From: Xanthostigma xanthostigma
Taxonomy: Eukaryota > Arthropoda > Insecta > Raphidioptera > Raphidiidae
Length of the DNA: 64,000 bases
Direction: 5' to 3'
NCBI GenBank assembly: GCA_963575645.1
Contig: OY754472.1
Span: forward strand, 3,658,001-3,722,000
Shown here: positions 1 to 11,114 of the stretch, piece by piece
Layout: the number at the start of each line of letters is the position of its first letter
Numbering within the stretch: the first letter of the stretch is position 1
Made by a program: the position numbers and the translations under genes
The notes under the pieces: generated by a model
Seen by the model: only the letters and a program-made list of their open reading frames with translations
Database searches by the model: none
Told to the model about the DNA's origin: nothing

Positions 1-80
1 TATCAACAAGTAACTTCGTTCTTTATGCCCTCTTTTTCTCTTCTTATTTTTTCGTTCATCTCTTCCACAACTCAATCAGT

Positions 81-312
81 CTTTTATATTCACTAAAACA
101 TTTGCAAGATTAAATTGAAAAAAATAAAATGGAATTACGAGACTAGTACCGGGTTGCAGAAAGCATTGTCAAAAAAATATGATTTGACAATGACATTAGA
201 TTGTGATCATACAATATTACAGTTTTTATACATTCTGGAGCAATCTAACGTCGGTGTGAACATTAGAGTGTACTCACACAAAAACAAATGTTTGATCAAC
301 ACAGACAGTAGG
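81..312 (+). other. possible exon with strong splice signals, identity unknown
   Basis: A 50-nt pyrimidine-rich tract ends in AATCAG at 80, and a consensus donor TAG|GTAAGT starts at 313. Between them one frame is open from 97 to 312 (about 66 residues, including TMTLDCDHTILQF and VGVNIRVYSHKNK). No frame is open across the whole interval from 81, so it cannot be a simple internal coding exon from that acceptor. A weaker acceptor (GCAAG, 107-108) would allow one. I recognise no family. It may be an untranslated or alternative exon, or chance. Confidence 0.2.
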
Positions 313-642
313 TAAGTGATTGCTTAGAGGTTAAGAATATTATATTCTATAGACTATATTCTATACTAATTAATACCGGGAATAGAGACATTTCAGAGTA
401 AAGAAATAAGGGGAAAACTGGATTTTTGCATGATTATTTTGCGGATTATTTAAAAATTTCCTTAAAAATACGTCAAAACTGTCTTTCACTGTCATGTTTC
501 TATCAGAAATCACATATATACGTCATAACAACTGTTGTACATTTACGTCTTCCCTTTTTCATTGCACAAAAAAAATTTATAAAAAAAATTCTGCAATTAA
601 AATGGCTAATAACACTGTTATATGTTATATAAAATAATACCT
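313..642. other. AT-rich sequence, nothing recognised
   Basis: No repeat family, tRNA-like sequence or credible coding frame is visible between the possible exon and the THAP-bearing element. Confidence 0.4.
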
Positions 643-1495
643 AATAGGGAATATGCATGTGATTTAAATTTACATGATTTTTTTTTCCAAGAATCTTTAT
701 TGTCCGGACATTATGCCTAAACAATTATTTTACAATTTAGTTCGCTTTTAATTGTAAAAAATATTAATTAAAAAGTGCAAAATAAGCGAGGGAAATTCAA
801 TTTTGCGAAACGCATCACTATTGGTCGAAACAAAACGTGACGTCACATGGCACGTCACGTCATCTGATTTCTCGGCGTCGCAAATAGTGTTTGAGTGACA
901 AATAGTTTTTATTTGTGTTCCTGTAGTGTTTTAAGTTAGCTAGTGCAATTTTAGTGTTTTGGTGAAATTAGGAATCATCTAGGACGATGACTGAAAGTGG
1001 TTTTGTCAAAGCACAATCGGACAATCTACCGAAAATAGATGCATTCATGATGACAGAATATTTTGCCACAAATCCATCTCTTCTCATTACTTTACACCAT
1101 AGTTTTCGTGTTTTCGCATCTCTTGGAACCGAAAAAAACATTTTATCGGGTGTACTTCTAATAGTATTTATGCACTTTGGTACAAGGCAATATCTATAAA
1201 ATAGTTTTTTATCTTTTTCCATCGTCTGGATGGCTATTAAAACTGAAAATTGTTATAAAATAACTGTAAAACTATAGTAACAAACACTGAACTGACAGAA
1301 CGTGCCATGTGACGTAACACAAGGCTCGCGAAAAATGGCAGCGTTCAAACAAGTCGAATTTTATCGATGTTTTAAAATGTATTTTAATAATTAATTTGAA
1401 CATTTCCAAGAGTGTTTATATTTTTTATGGTGTTATAATGATGTAAAAAGTGAATTAAAAATATAAAAAAAATGCATGCATACTTATACCCTATT
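643..1495. mobile_element. non-autonomous inverted-repeat element carrying a THAP fragment
   Basis: The left end reads AATAGGGAATATGCATG and the right end, reverse-complemented, reads AATAGGGTATAAGTATGCATG. A second inverted pair lies inside: ACGTCACATGGCACGT near 840-858 and 1300-1318. The nearly 0.85-kb unit carries a minus-strand THAP-like frame, which suits a deletion derivative of a THAP-transposase (P-like) element. I could not find a clear 8-bp target duplication, so the superfamily is an inference. Confidence 0.5.
968..1222 (-). pseudogene. THAP zinc-finger N-terminal fragment
   Basis: The 84-codon frame starts MEKDKKLFYRYC. Residues 12-50 fit the first half of a THAP (C2CH) DNA-binding domain: CLVPKC as the paired cysteines, then FFSVPRD and a W in KLWCKVMRRD. 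The second half (the usual C-x2-H and AVPTIF-like end) is missing, so it is broken. It lies inside the inverted-repeat element on the minus strand. In such elements the domain would contact terminal DNA, but this copy is probably inactive. The next frames are full of stops. Confidence 0.55.
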
Positions 1496-1788
1496 GTGTA
1501 TTTCCAATGGATATTTTACACATCGAGTTATCGTACTCTATAACCGGAATTTTATTTTCTTTATTATAATATGTCAAAAACGATACAAAATAATATCTGT
1601 TATATATTTATTATAATAATCTATATTGTTTGATTTAAAAAGTTGACTTGAACTTTTCATTGACCCCTCTTTGAGATTTTGCTGGACACCCCCCCCCCAT
1701 TTTGAGCTCACCTAATTAACGAACTTCTCCTTCGGATCAAAAGTGTCGTGTGACTTCGGACCGCGTTTTACAAACTTTGTTAAGTGAC

Positions 1789-1848
1789 TATATATACGAA
1801 CGTTAACAAGGAGAGTAATTTTTCACGTTATAATACTATCGCAGTGCC
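1789..1848 (+). promoter_or_regulatory. candidate TATA promoter
   Basis: TATATATAC at 1789-1797 lies 30-36 nt upstream of TTCACG (1822-1827), an acceptable arthropod initiator. The preceding 70 nt are richer in CpG than the surroundings. The ATG of the putative first exon follows at 1849. Supported only by motif spacing. Confidence 0.3.
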
Positions 1849-1891
1849 ATGGGCCTTGGTCTGAGTTTCAAAGGCGGTTCACATGAACAAC
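1849..1891 (+). CDS. candidate first coding exon (14 codons), N-myristoylation type
   Basis: GTGCCATGG is a good translation context. The frame reads MGLGLSFKGGSHEQ and then meets the donor C|GTAAGTAAC at 1892, leaving phase 1; unspliced, it stops two codons later. M-G-x-x-x-S is the classic N-myristoyltransferase substrate start, typical of membrane-anchored signalling proteins. The family cannot be named from 14 residues. The TATA box upstream and the recursive splice site at 31.55 kb on the same strand fit a gene with a very long first intron. It could still be chance. Confidence 0.35.
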
Positions 1892-2309
1892 GTAAGTAAC
1901 TACCTACATTATTATCTATATACTCCCACGCACGTCTTTCATAATGCATATTGTAGGAAAACACGGGCGTGAAAATTATTTAGTGCTGCTCGAACTTTTC
2001 TATACCGCAGACTTTCAACAAGAAACCACTCTCAGACCTTACTGAAATATTGTTTTATCAGGTGTAAAGGATTGGTGAACTGATAGCGAAGCAACGATGA
2101 TCATTAACTGTACATTTTCCCAACCATGATTGCATTCTGTCTTTGTCGCACTATTAATTTTGTTTATGTCTTCCTTGTTCGTTAATTTTCTAGTATTATT
2201 TCTAGTACGATTATACTAATTTTAATATGTAAAACTTTTATAATTTTTTTCTTCTCTTTTGACGACTGTATACAATGTACATTGTTTTTCGCAGAATAAA
2301 TGAATATGA
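1892..2309. other. start of putative intron, nothing else recognised
   Basis: Begins with the GTAAGT donor. No repeat shared with the rest of the window and no coding potential was seen. Confidence 0.3.
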
Positions 2310-2313
2310 ATAT

Positions 2314-2983
2314 GGAGGGTAGAGGTAAGGAGGATTATCTTATATGGACGATAAGTTGAAAAAGTGTCCTGCATCTAAATGCTGTAAATAACAGGTCAAA
2401 AATCGTCCGGAATGGCGCTAGCGCTGCATCCGAGTATCAAATGAATTTAGCAGTTGTTTACCCTCCATGACAGTCATAAACGAATTGAAGTACGTTGGAA
2501 AATTTAATATTTTTAATGATTAGAGTCGTTAATAACACTGCAGTATATAAAATCTAAACTGTTTACTTAGTCCAAAATAATTTAATAAGTATAACCTAAA
2601 AACCTGCTGTGAGATAGTATCTATAAAGTGATTTAATTTTTATTAGCTTTTACTAATATTTTTATATTATGTTATTCATATAAGTGTAATCGTTTATTTA
2701 GTACTAAATGCAAAATAGCACGTTTAAAAATGACATTTAAATCAAAAAATAATTTATATCATATTGTTTTTTTATTTTTTGTTTTACTTTCGAAAAGTGC
2801 GCCATAAAAAAGCGGAAATTCTTCTTTCCTCGTTTACGTTTCTATCCTACTCTAATAATTGTTGCCCTCCATACGCTTGCTTTAAAATTTACCCTTTTGC
2901 GACAGTGGCGGTCCCCTAATTGAACGATTTTTGATGGACACTTTTTCCATCACAGAGATGGTTCTCCTTAACCTCTACCCTCC
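2314..2983. mobile_element. GGAGGG-ended inverted-repeat element, full copy
   Basis: Left end GGAGGGTAGAGGTAAGGAG and right end (reverse complement) GGAGGGTAGAGGTTAAGGAG form terminal inverted repeats of about 55 bp that continue into GAAAAAGTGTCC on both sides. ATAT flanks both ends (2310-2313, 2984-2987) and may be the target duplication or an extension of the repeats. Relatives lie at 11265-11638, 18474-18891 and 63229-63330. The 18.5-kb copy retains the start of a THAP protein, so this family probably derives from a THAP-transposase element. Confidence 0.65.
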
Positions 2984-3130
2984 ATATTTTCTAGATAAAA
3001 TTCTACTGAATGGGCACATGCGATTATTAGTGAAATTTTAGACGTAGGCACCGACTGCCTATTGCTATAGAACAGTTAAAGAATATTTTTCTAGTTGAAA
3101 CGTACCTTTTCCAAAAACTATAATTTCGTG

Positions 3131-3284
3131 CGCAAACCAAACCCATCTACAAAGCAAGCTTCAATACACGCATCGTGTGAAGCGTACCTAAACATAAAAG
3201 CCATCACGAAAGTCAACGCCATAGCTCACTTGAAACCTAGCAGCCAAATCTAGCGGCAGAACCAGCCTCGTGTGCGGCGATCTT
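3131..3284 (+). mobile_element. right-end fragment of the CACACGAGGC MITE family
   Basis: Matches the right third of the full copy at 53993-54405: a CAAACCC-TCTACAAAGC block, then ATCTAGCGGCA, CAGCCTCGTGTGC and the end. It is followed by TTAA, as in some other copies. The left end is absent. Confidence 0.55.
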
Positions 3285-3611
3285 AATCGCACAATCGTGA
3301 TACAAATGGTAGCATATGCGTGCGCGCCCCTCTTAAAAATGTGTGTTAAACGAATTTTCGACGTTTAAGGTTCCGTTAATCGATGAAACGTAAATATTTC
3401 GCCCAGCCTTGCGGTTTCCGTTAACCAACGTATATAGATCTAAAGATGGGAACCGATTCATTTCGATGCTGTGCATAATTTAATTTGTTCATTTTACCGC
3501 CTTCTGTGCTTTAACTGAACAAACAACACGCCTTCACTCTACATTTTCTGTAACCGTGGAGCAGACATTTTAACGCAGAGTTTGCCGTTTTGCGATCGAA
3601 AGAGGTACCTA

Positions 3612-4861
3612 CTCTCCAAACACGAATCAGTGATTTTTCAGTTTTTCACTAATTACAAGTGCATATTAATTATTCACTATTAATTGTCAATATAAGAGTC
3701 GTACCACGCAGAATGAGTGAATATAAAAATTCACTAATTATGTAAGTGAATATAAAAATTCACTAGTTATGTAAGTCAAAATAAAAATTCACTAATTATG
3801 TAAGTGAATGTAAAAATTCACTAATTATGTATCTAAGTGAATATAAAAATTCACTAATTATGTAAGTGAATATAAAAATTCACTAATTATGTAAGTGAAT
3901 ATAAAAATTCACTAATTATGTAAGTGAATATAAAAATTCACTAAATATATAAGTGAATATAAAAATTCACTAATTATGTAAGTGAATATAAAAATTCACT
4001 AATTACGTAAGTGAATATAAAAATTCACTAATTATGTAACTAAATATAAAAATTCACTAAATATGTAAGTGAATATAAAAATTCACTAATTATGTATCTA
4101 AGTGAATATAAAAATTCACTAATTATGTAAGTGAATATAAAAACTCACTAAATATGTAAGTGAATATAAAAATTCACTAAATATGTAAGTGAATATAAAA
4201 ATTCACTAATTATGTAAGTGAATATAAAAATTCACTAATTATGTAAGTGAATATAAAAACTCACTAACCATTAAATGTCATAAAAAATGTATTTAAATCT
4301 TCATTCATTCGTTACTTTTACTAATATACCTAAATGATTTTTATATTTTTACAAGTCGATTAAAAATTGAATACAAAATAAAGAATTAGGGAATTCGCGT
4401 CCAAAAAACATAACCTTAATTCATTGTTAGTTATGATCCTATTTCATTGACTATATAAAAAAACAATAGTATACACACAATGCTTCACTCTGAATCTATA
4501 AAAATATATTCAAAATAATGTAATTAACTTACCTGATAAATTATATTACTTGTTTGTTTATCGGTTAACAAGGAACTTGCAATAGAACGATCTACATTCT
4601 ATACATAATAATAAGTAACTGTATGGAGGCGCCACAAGCGTCACGTATAAAATCAGGGGTATCACTATTCTGACAGTGAATTTTACTTGAATTCACTAAT
4701 CAGTGTATCAGAAGTCACTATTTCAAATAGTGACATTTTCACTATTTCAGTTTTAGAGAGTAAATTTAGTAGTGAAAATTCACTATTTTGTTGTGAAAAT
4801 CAAGTGAATAAAACTTCACTTACGCAATTAGTGACAATTTCACTAATTCATGTTTAGAGAG
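3612..4861. mobile_element. TA-flanked inverted-repeat element hosting a minisatellite
   Basis: Left end CTCTCCAAACACGAATCAGTG and the reverse complement of the right end CTCTCTAAACATGAATTAGTG are terminal inverted repeats of about 25 bp. TA lies on both sides (3610-3611, 4862-4863), as in Tc1/mariner-like insertions. The subterminal parts contain many short AGTGAA/TTCACT motifs on both strands (for example 4675-4850), from which the internal tandem array seems to have been amplified. No transposase frame is present. Confidence 0.6.
3716..4267. repeat. 29-bp minisatellite, about 19 copies
   Basis: The unit is AGTGAATATAAAAATTCACT plus AATTATGTA. Starts at 3716, 3745 and 3774 fix the period at 29 bp. 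Each unit contains the inverted pair AGTGAAT/ATTCACT, so it can form a hairpin alone or with any other unit. Copies differ by a few substitutions, and two units carry a 4-bp insertion (TATC). It lies wholly inside the TA-flanked element. Confidence 0.9.
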
Positions 4862-4865
4862 TATG

Positions 4866-5403
4866 TTTCCAGCTCAAACTCCCTGGATTATCTCTGGACT
4901 ATCTCTCTATTTACTGTATCTCTGCATTACAGAGTTCTTTTCGATTTTATAGACTGCCGGTCGTTTAATGTTGCCTATGTGTTCATGTGTCTGTGTGTGT
5001 GTTGTGTGTATTTGGAAAGTTCTGCTTTTACCCCTCCCTTTTCACCACTTATTGTGTTCCGTGGAATTTTAAAGCAATTCATTTTTTATGTACGTATTTA
5101 ATAAAACGTTTTAAAATTGAGAAATATTCAGTTTGCTGACTGGATGTTTGTTTTAAATTAAAAAATGATTTATTGTTTTGGTCTGTACCTTCACAAATCT
5201 TAATTGAATATTGTTACTAAACAAAGTGTTAGCGAGCTTACCAACTGCTATTATTGCGCTAAAATTATTTTTTCTATTGGCGTTTTACTTTGACCATGTG
5301 CCATCTACGAGCAGGCTGCAGATTCGTGCTGTGCTGGTTGTTGCTGGATAGGTATGCGCGGTTTTTTAATAGTCATCAAACCATGGACATCTATGTCCAT
5401 GCA
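4866..5403. other. no gene; short GT-rich stretch
   Basis: A GTGT-rich tract lies near 4990-5010. The 83-codon frame at 4850-5101 starts inside the element end, has a low-complexity character and matches nothing I know. Confidence 0.3.
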
Positions 5404-5822
5404 TCAAACCGAGCGGTGTAGCGTAGTGGTTAAAGCACTAGACTCGCATTCGGGAGGTATTGGGTTCGAATCCGGGCGGGGGCAGATGTGGCTGGGGACT
5501 TTTTTCTGCTGCCTCTCGCCGAGAAACGGTAATTTCTGTAGAAGTTTTCCATGGTTTCCCTCGATAATTCCAGATAAATATCGAGATGGTTCCTTATTCA
5601 AGGCCACAGCCGATTATATCTGTCAAACTCCTATGATCAAAATTTGCCTAGCTTATCCTAATGTCCTAAAATTCCTTCATTCGCCCATTGCTATTAATTG
5701 AAGTTGAAAAATGTAGAAAATACCGGGAAGTGTGATAGATGGAAAATAGTAATGGTGCGAATGTTGTCTGTTATGACATAAAGTCGAGAAACGGACGTTA
5801 AACGCATTATTATTATTATTAA
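5404..5822 (+). mobile_element. tRNA-derived SINE, near full length
   Basis: The head (5408-5485) has an A box (TAGCGTAGTGG) and a perfect B box (GGTTCGAATCC), as in a tRNA-derived Pol III promoter. A body of about 330 bp follows, ending in ACGGACGTTAAACGC and an (ATT)n tail, as in insect SINEs. A T6 run directly after the head could terminate Pol III early. The head recurs at 60040-60135 and the tail at 63774-63875, so this is a dispersed family. Frames inside are by-products. Confidence 0.8.
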
Positions 5823-6465
5823 TAGATGAGTTCTTTTACAGTATAGGTCGTAATTACTAAAATAATTATTAATGGTCATTAATGTTATTTTAACTCAAAT
5901 ACGTCATAAGTGGTTTTGGATAAGAACCATAGATATTTACCTACCATTAACATTTATTTATTTATAGAAAAAGTAATAAAATTGATAACATATTGCGAGT
6001 CGTTTAATCCAAATAATATTATTTAACGCAATAAATATAAAAAAATGCCAATAGAATTATATTTTATAAACTAATTGAGAAAAGTCGGCACAGATATTTA
6101 GAGGCATTTTTATGAATGTATTTTAATAGAGAGACTTCTTTAATTAATGAATTTATTTCTCTAGTTTTTCTGGTCATGGCATTTTATTAAAAAGACTCAC
6201 CGCTTATAGTTATCATAAAATTTGTGCCGGAGGCAATAAATGGCACATAATTTAACATGGCTTTATAAATAATATGCTTTTATAGATTTTATTGAGACAC
6301 AAACATTTAACAGCGATTTTAATTTTTACACCTGTAATAATACAAAAAAAAATAACACAGCGGATACATTTGGTGAAATCTCTAAAAAGTGGGTGCGTTA
6401 GATACTTTTTTGACGTGATCAAAAACTAATTGTTAATTTGAATGGAATAAATTTATAGACATAAA

Positions 6466-6540
6466 AGTAGCGGCTCGGCCCGGTTTCACCCGAGTGTGAT
6501 AGATATATTTTGTGCATTTTGGAAAATTCTGCCACACAAA
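6466..6540 (-). mobile_element. Helitron 3'-end fragment
   Basis: GTAGCGGCTCGGCCCGGTTTC with CACCCGAGTG is the reverse complement of the hairpin-plus-CTAG type of Helitron 3' end seen intact at 11115, 49521 and 50124. It is followed by the same ATAGATATATTTTGTG stretch. The CTAG is mutated to GTAG. Confidence 0.5.
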
Positions 6541-6755
6541 AAAATGTCACCTACATATCATTGAAACTTTATGACAAGATCCTAAATGATATAAAAAAAC
6601 TTGCCATTTAAAAAATTTAACAATTTTATCAGAAAACTTTTGACTGATAATTGTTTATATTTTATCGATGAATAGTTCAATTGTAAATTAGAAATGTAAA
6701 TTCCTTGTATGACTTCACTTCGCGAATTGTTTGTCACAGTGTAAAAAATAAATAA

Positions 6756-6800
6756 ATAGTATACACCACACTGGCCGAAAGTTTGATATCCTTTAATTTG
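6756..6800. repeat. ACACCAC-GGCCGAAAGT repeat end
   Basis: AGTATACACCACACTGGCC followed by GAAAGTTTGATAT matches copies at 12492, 19436, 27397 and 42499. Only the end of the family is present here. Confidence 0.5.
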
Positions 6801-7230
6801 CACAATGGAGCTTTCCCTATGTACGGTTTTCTGTATTACACCCTGTATATGTACACTTATAGCATATCCTGCATTACAATGCATGTATAAAGTATGCATT
6901 TGCTCAAATTGAACAATTTTTTTGTACTATGTGCAGCAGACAAATACATAACGTTACGAATATCCGTTTTTGTCAGCTTTCAATTTCCATTTGTTAGAGG
7001 AAATTACTTGTCGTTAACTCCTGGCTTGCCGAAAAGCTTTAAGCTTGTACCTAATGTTACATGATGTATATTTTATACCTGCAGTGGAGTTACACTCAAA
7101 AAAATATATCGGGTTTTTTTTTCTATTTTTCAAGCATTTTCCTGAAAATGCATAAAATTCGCTGTCCCCTACTGTTATCACCTAAAGTCTAATATAAATC
7201 ATGCACATTGAGAATTAGGTGCAGCTTGAA

Positions 7231-8232
7231 AGAAAATTGTCAAAATTGAGAAATTCTAGCGCGATCAATTCTCATAATCGCAGAGCCGTGGGTTCGAGCC
7301 CCACGCTAAGCGAAAATGTATTTTTTTAGTGTATTCTTCTTTGTATTAAGTATCATTTTGAGTAAAAAACTAAAATAAAAAATAACTAAAATAAAATTAA
7401 CAAGATTGAATAATTCTACCGCGATCAATTCTCATATTCGCAGAGCCGTGGGTTCGAGCCCCACGCTAAGCGAAAATGTATTTTTTTAGTGTATTCTTCT
7501 TTGTATTAAGTATCATTTTTAGTAAAAAACTAAAATAAAAAATAACTAAAATAAAATTAACAAGATTGAATAATTCTACCGCGATCAATTCTGATATTCG
7601 CAGAGCCGTGGGTTCGAGCCCCACGATAAGCGAAAATGTATTTTTTTAATGTATTCTTCTTTGTATGAAATATCATTTGTAGTAAAAAAATAAAATAAAA
7701 AATAACTAAAATAAAATTAACAAGATTGAATAATTCTACCGCGATCAATTCTCATATTCGCAGAGCCGTGGGTTCGAGCCCCACGCTAAGCGAAAATGTA
7801 TTTTTTTAGTGTATTCTTCTTTGTATTAAGTATCATTTTGAGTAAAAAACTAAAATAAAAAATAACTAAAATAAAATTAACAAGATTGAATAATTCTACC
7901 GCGATCAATTCTCATATTCGCAGAGCCGTGGGTTCGAGCCCCACGCTAAGCGAAAATGTATTTTTTTAATGTATTCTTCTTTGTATGAAATATCATTTTT
8001 AGTAAAAAACTAAAATAAAAAATAACTAAAATAAAATTAACAAGATTGAATAATTCTACCGCGATCAATTCTCATATTCGCAGAGCCGTGGGTTCGAGCC
8101 CCACGATAAGCGAAAATGTATTTTTTTAATGTATTCTTCTTTGTATGAAATATCATTTGTAGTAAAAAACTAAAATAAAAAATAACTAAAATAAAATTAA
8201 CAAGATTGAATAATTCTATCGCGATCAATTGT
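7231..8232 (+). repeat. 160-bp tandem array carrying tRNA-Lys 3' halves
   Basis: GCGATCAATT recurs at 7261, 7421, 7581, 7741, 7901, 8061 and 8221, an exact 160-bp period over six full units. Each unit holds GCAGAGCCGTGGGTTCGAGC with CCCACGCTAAGCG, which matches the variable region, T arm and acceptor 3' strand of tRNA-Lys (known: TCGTGGGTTCGAGCCCCAC). The D arm and 5' acceptor strand are missing. Each unit therefore carries a B box and, 10 nt after the tRNA piece, a T7 run, but no complete tRNA. The rest is A/T-rich (TAAAATAAAAAATAACTAAA). Confidence 0.85.
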
Positions 8233-9459
8233 AGGTAAACAATTTAGTTATTTCTTTATAATTGCAAAACCAAAATGTGCAACACACAATTTCGGAGGGG
8301 AGGGCACCGAATTGTGCAAGTATAGCTTGCCCTGAACCAATTTTTTAAATTGTTGCCCTTTTATAGTCACTGAGATTCAATACTCGAATGATGTCGCGTA
8401 AATTTTTATTCCATAAGCATATATAGCTAATATTGAAAAGAATTTTCCGAGTATTGGAATTTATATTTTTGAAAACCAATTTACTGAAAATATATGATTC
8501 TCTTAAATCTGTTTAACACAAGAAATCAGTCTGTTTACGTGTGTGAAAATTGCACAAAAATTGAACTGCAGGAACCTCAGATAAATAAATGAAAGTGATA
8601 TAGCTTTGCTCACATTCTTTGCATCCCGTAACTAATCACATTCTATACGAACTCGGTGAAAACAAATCTATATCAACGTTGTCAGACTGTAACTGATAAT
8701 TGAATGATGTAATTGATAAATCATAGATATTAATAGAAATGTCACATTCAAACCAGTTGAAATATTGATGTTATCAGTAGTTATCTTTATTGGGAGCTGA
8801 CTCCGTACGCTCCGCTCACTAAAAAAAGTCGCTCAGAGCGAGTCGTTCAAAGGAGCGACACTAGACAGTACGCACTACACAAGTGTGCAGACTGCAGAGC
8901 TGTGAACTGTCATCATGCATGCTCAGGAGTCATGTAGCACTGCACAGCACAATACACACACTCAGCTCTGAGCTCATTTTAATATGATTCTGATCTTATG
9001 TTATTCGCATTTCGGATAAAGTATAATAAAAGCTGAACAATAATTATGTTTGTTGTTACGACGTCAATGTAAATGGTTTAAGTCACTGTAAGCTTAGTAC
9101 TATTACAGCAGCGGGCCTTTATATAGTGAATGCTAGGTCCATTTATATATTGCACGTCTTTGGCACGAACCGATGGCAGAAAGCTGTCAAGAAAAGGAAT
9201 AAAATAAATTTAATTTAGGTAAATCCACCTCTGCGATATAGATTGAAGTGCATATGAAGAACGCATATATATATGTCTCTCTTTTTCCTGGTACATGTAG
9301 AGAAGTAATACAATATAGCATAAAACCGAAAAAAAGAAGGTTGAAACGACGATAAACGAAAATGGAGTAAAGTCTACGAATACCTCTGCATACGTCTTAG
9401 CTATAACACAATAAACCGATTCGTTGACTGGCACAAAACAACAAGACGTTTTGAGATAA
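8233..9459. other. no gene; GC-richer block at 8790-8970
   Basis: Most is AT-rich unique sequence. The 8790-8970 block is rich in GAGC, CTGCAG and GCATGC motifs in both orientations and begins GGGAGCTGACTCCG. It may be part of an unrecognised element, but I could not define ends. Confidence 0.3.
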
Positions 9460-10405
9460 TTTTAAACGGTTTTATTTAGCTTGACTCCGTATATTTGTTT
9501 AGATGTTTGTTCATTTATTTGTTTATAACTTCGTTTCAAATCTTGCAACAGCTTTTTCAACTACTTCCCGTTATCCCTTTGAGTTGAAATTTTGCAAAGG
9601 TATGTAGTTCCGATGACAATACAATATTATAATTAGTGTTGGGCATAATCGATATATTTCAATAATCGAATGAATCGAAATAATCGGTTTTTATAATCGA
9701 ATTTTCATTCGAATTATCGATTATGAATGATGCGCAAACTTGGCAATTATTAATTTCGTTTTATTTACTTTTACAGTATAAGCGAATGATCATTCAAAAT
9801 ATCGATTATGAATTATGTTCTAAGTTTGCAATTTCAATTTGTTAATATTACTTAACACAATATTAATAATGGAATCACTGGTATGATCGAATAGAAATAG
9901 AAATATATTTGTTATGCCCTAGATGGATACATCGTCAATTTACATAATGAGTTAAACATTAAAATTTAAATTTAAAAAATCCTTAATGTCAGAAAAAACA
10001 ATTTTTTAGGAATTTGATTTAAGTTTGATCTTAAATTCTTTACCACACTGAATTTCAGTTAAGCTATTTGGTAGTTTATTAAATAAAACACTGCCAGCAA
10101 AGACTTCCCATCCCAGTGCATGTAGATGCAGAAACCGAATGATATATCGATATATCACATTAATATCGGCAGTGGACATAGCAATAGTAGCAATAGTAGG
10201 GATTTAATATTTATTTCATATTTCATAATCGATTCAACCGGTCCGGCTTTCGTCCGGATGCAAATCGCACTTTTAATAAAGCACACTAAAAACTTAAACA
10301 TAAAAAGAGGTAATAAACTTTTAAGTTTAACGGTTTTATTGTACAATCGATAATGTACTAAAAACTAGAAAATAATTATGAGTCACTATAGGGGGCTTTG
10401 ATAAA
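9460..10405 (-). repeat. dispersed repeat split by an insertion
   Basis: 9460-9630 and 10210-10405 are both reverse-complement matches to the single continuous stretch 57290-57600 (landmarks: TTTTCTAGTTTTTAGTACAT, AATAAAACCGTT, GGAAGTAGT, TTGCAAGATTTGAAAC). The intervening 580 bp begins TAGTGTTGGGCATAATCGAT, which resembles a hAT-type terminus, but no matching right end was found. Confidence 0.6.
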
Positions 10406-11114
10406 ACTAAAATGAAATCGTAGGAGGAATTTATAAGTTACGTTTTGTTAAATGACAGTGCGTAACGTTTGCTGTGTGTATGCGTTGGATTGTAACATGG
10501 ATTTAGTTGACGGGGACATCTAACGGAGATTCATTAGTCACTAAAATAGTCACTTAAGTGGCGCTACGAGTAACTTAAAGTTGCAGTGCCTCCATAGGAC
10601 TTTAGGAAGTGTCCTCAGAGTGTCCATAGGGCCTTACAGCTTAAAGTTGCATTTGGCAAGTTTAAATTTATGTTTCACATCTGCCAGGCACCCCACGACG
10701 ACTCCTAATTGTTTTGTTTCACTTAGTATATTTCTTCAGACTATCTAAGCCAAGTTTCATCACAGAACTCGACGTATAGTATAGATTCTGCTTTTTGTTA
10801 TTCTGCAAGAAGATAAATTGTTTACAGGTCAAAAGAATAAAATATTTTTGCGTTTTGCAGTGTTCCGGAAAATGACAATGACTTATGAATGAAGATCAGC
10901 CGGAATGATTTGCTATAAATGATTCTGTTTTTATCTGTTTTTTTCATTAATTTTAACACAAAGCTTGTATATATATTTGGAAAATACAATAATTAATTAA
11001 ATACCTCTCATCTATGATCTATATTGTGGAAAACAATTCCGGCGAATAATTCATTCAAGAGTAGATATAAATGTACAATCTCTCAAATTTTCATATTTCT
11101 ATTTTATATACTTA
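10406..11114. other. no gene recognised
   Basis: Unique AT-rich sequence with no tRNA-like motif or shared repeat noticed. Confidence 0.3.

Noticed and set aside
3716-4267. CRISPR-like regular direct repeats
   Set aside because: The 29-bp units are contiguous with no unique spacers, and the sequence is eukaryotic, so it is a minisatellite.
4520-4545. Second recursive splice site on the minus strand (CAG|GTAAGT)
   Set aside because: The sequence before it is purine- and A/T-rich without a pyrimidine tract or clear branch point.
7557-8228. Two nearly identical 63-codon frames
   Set aside because: They lie across the 160-bp tRNA-Lys array and reflect the repeat period.
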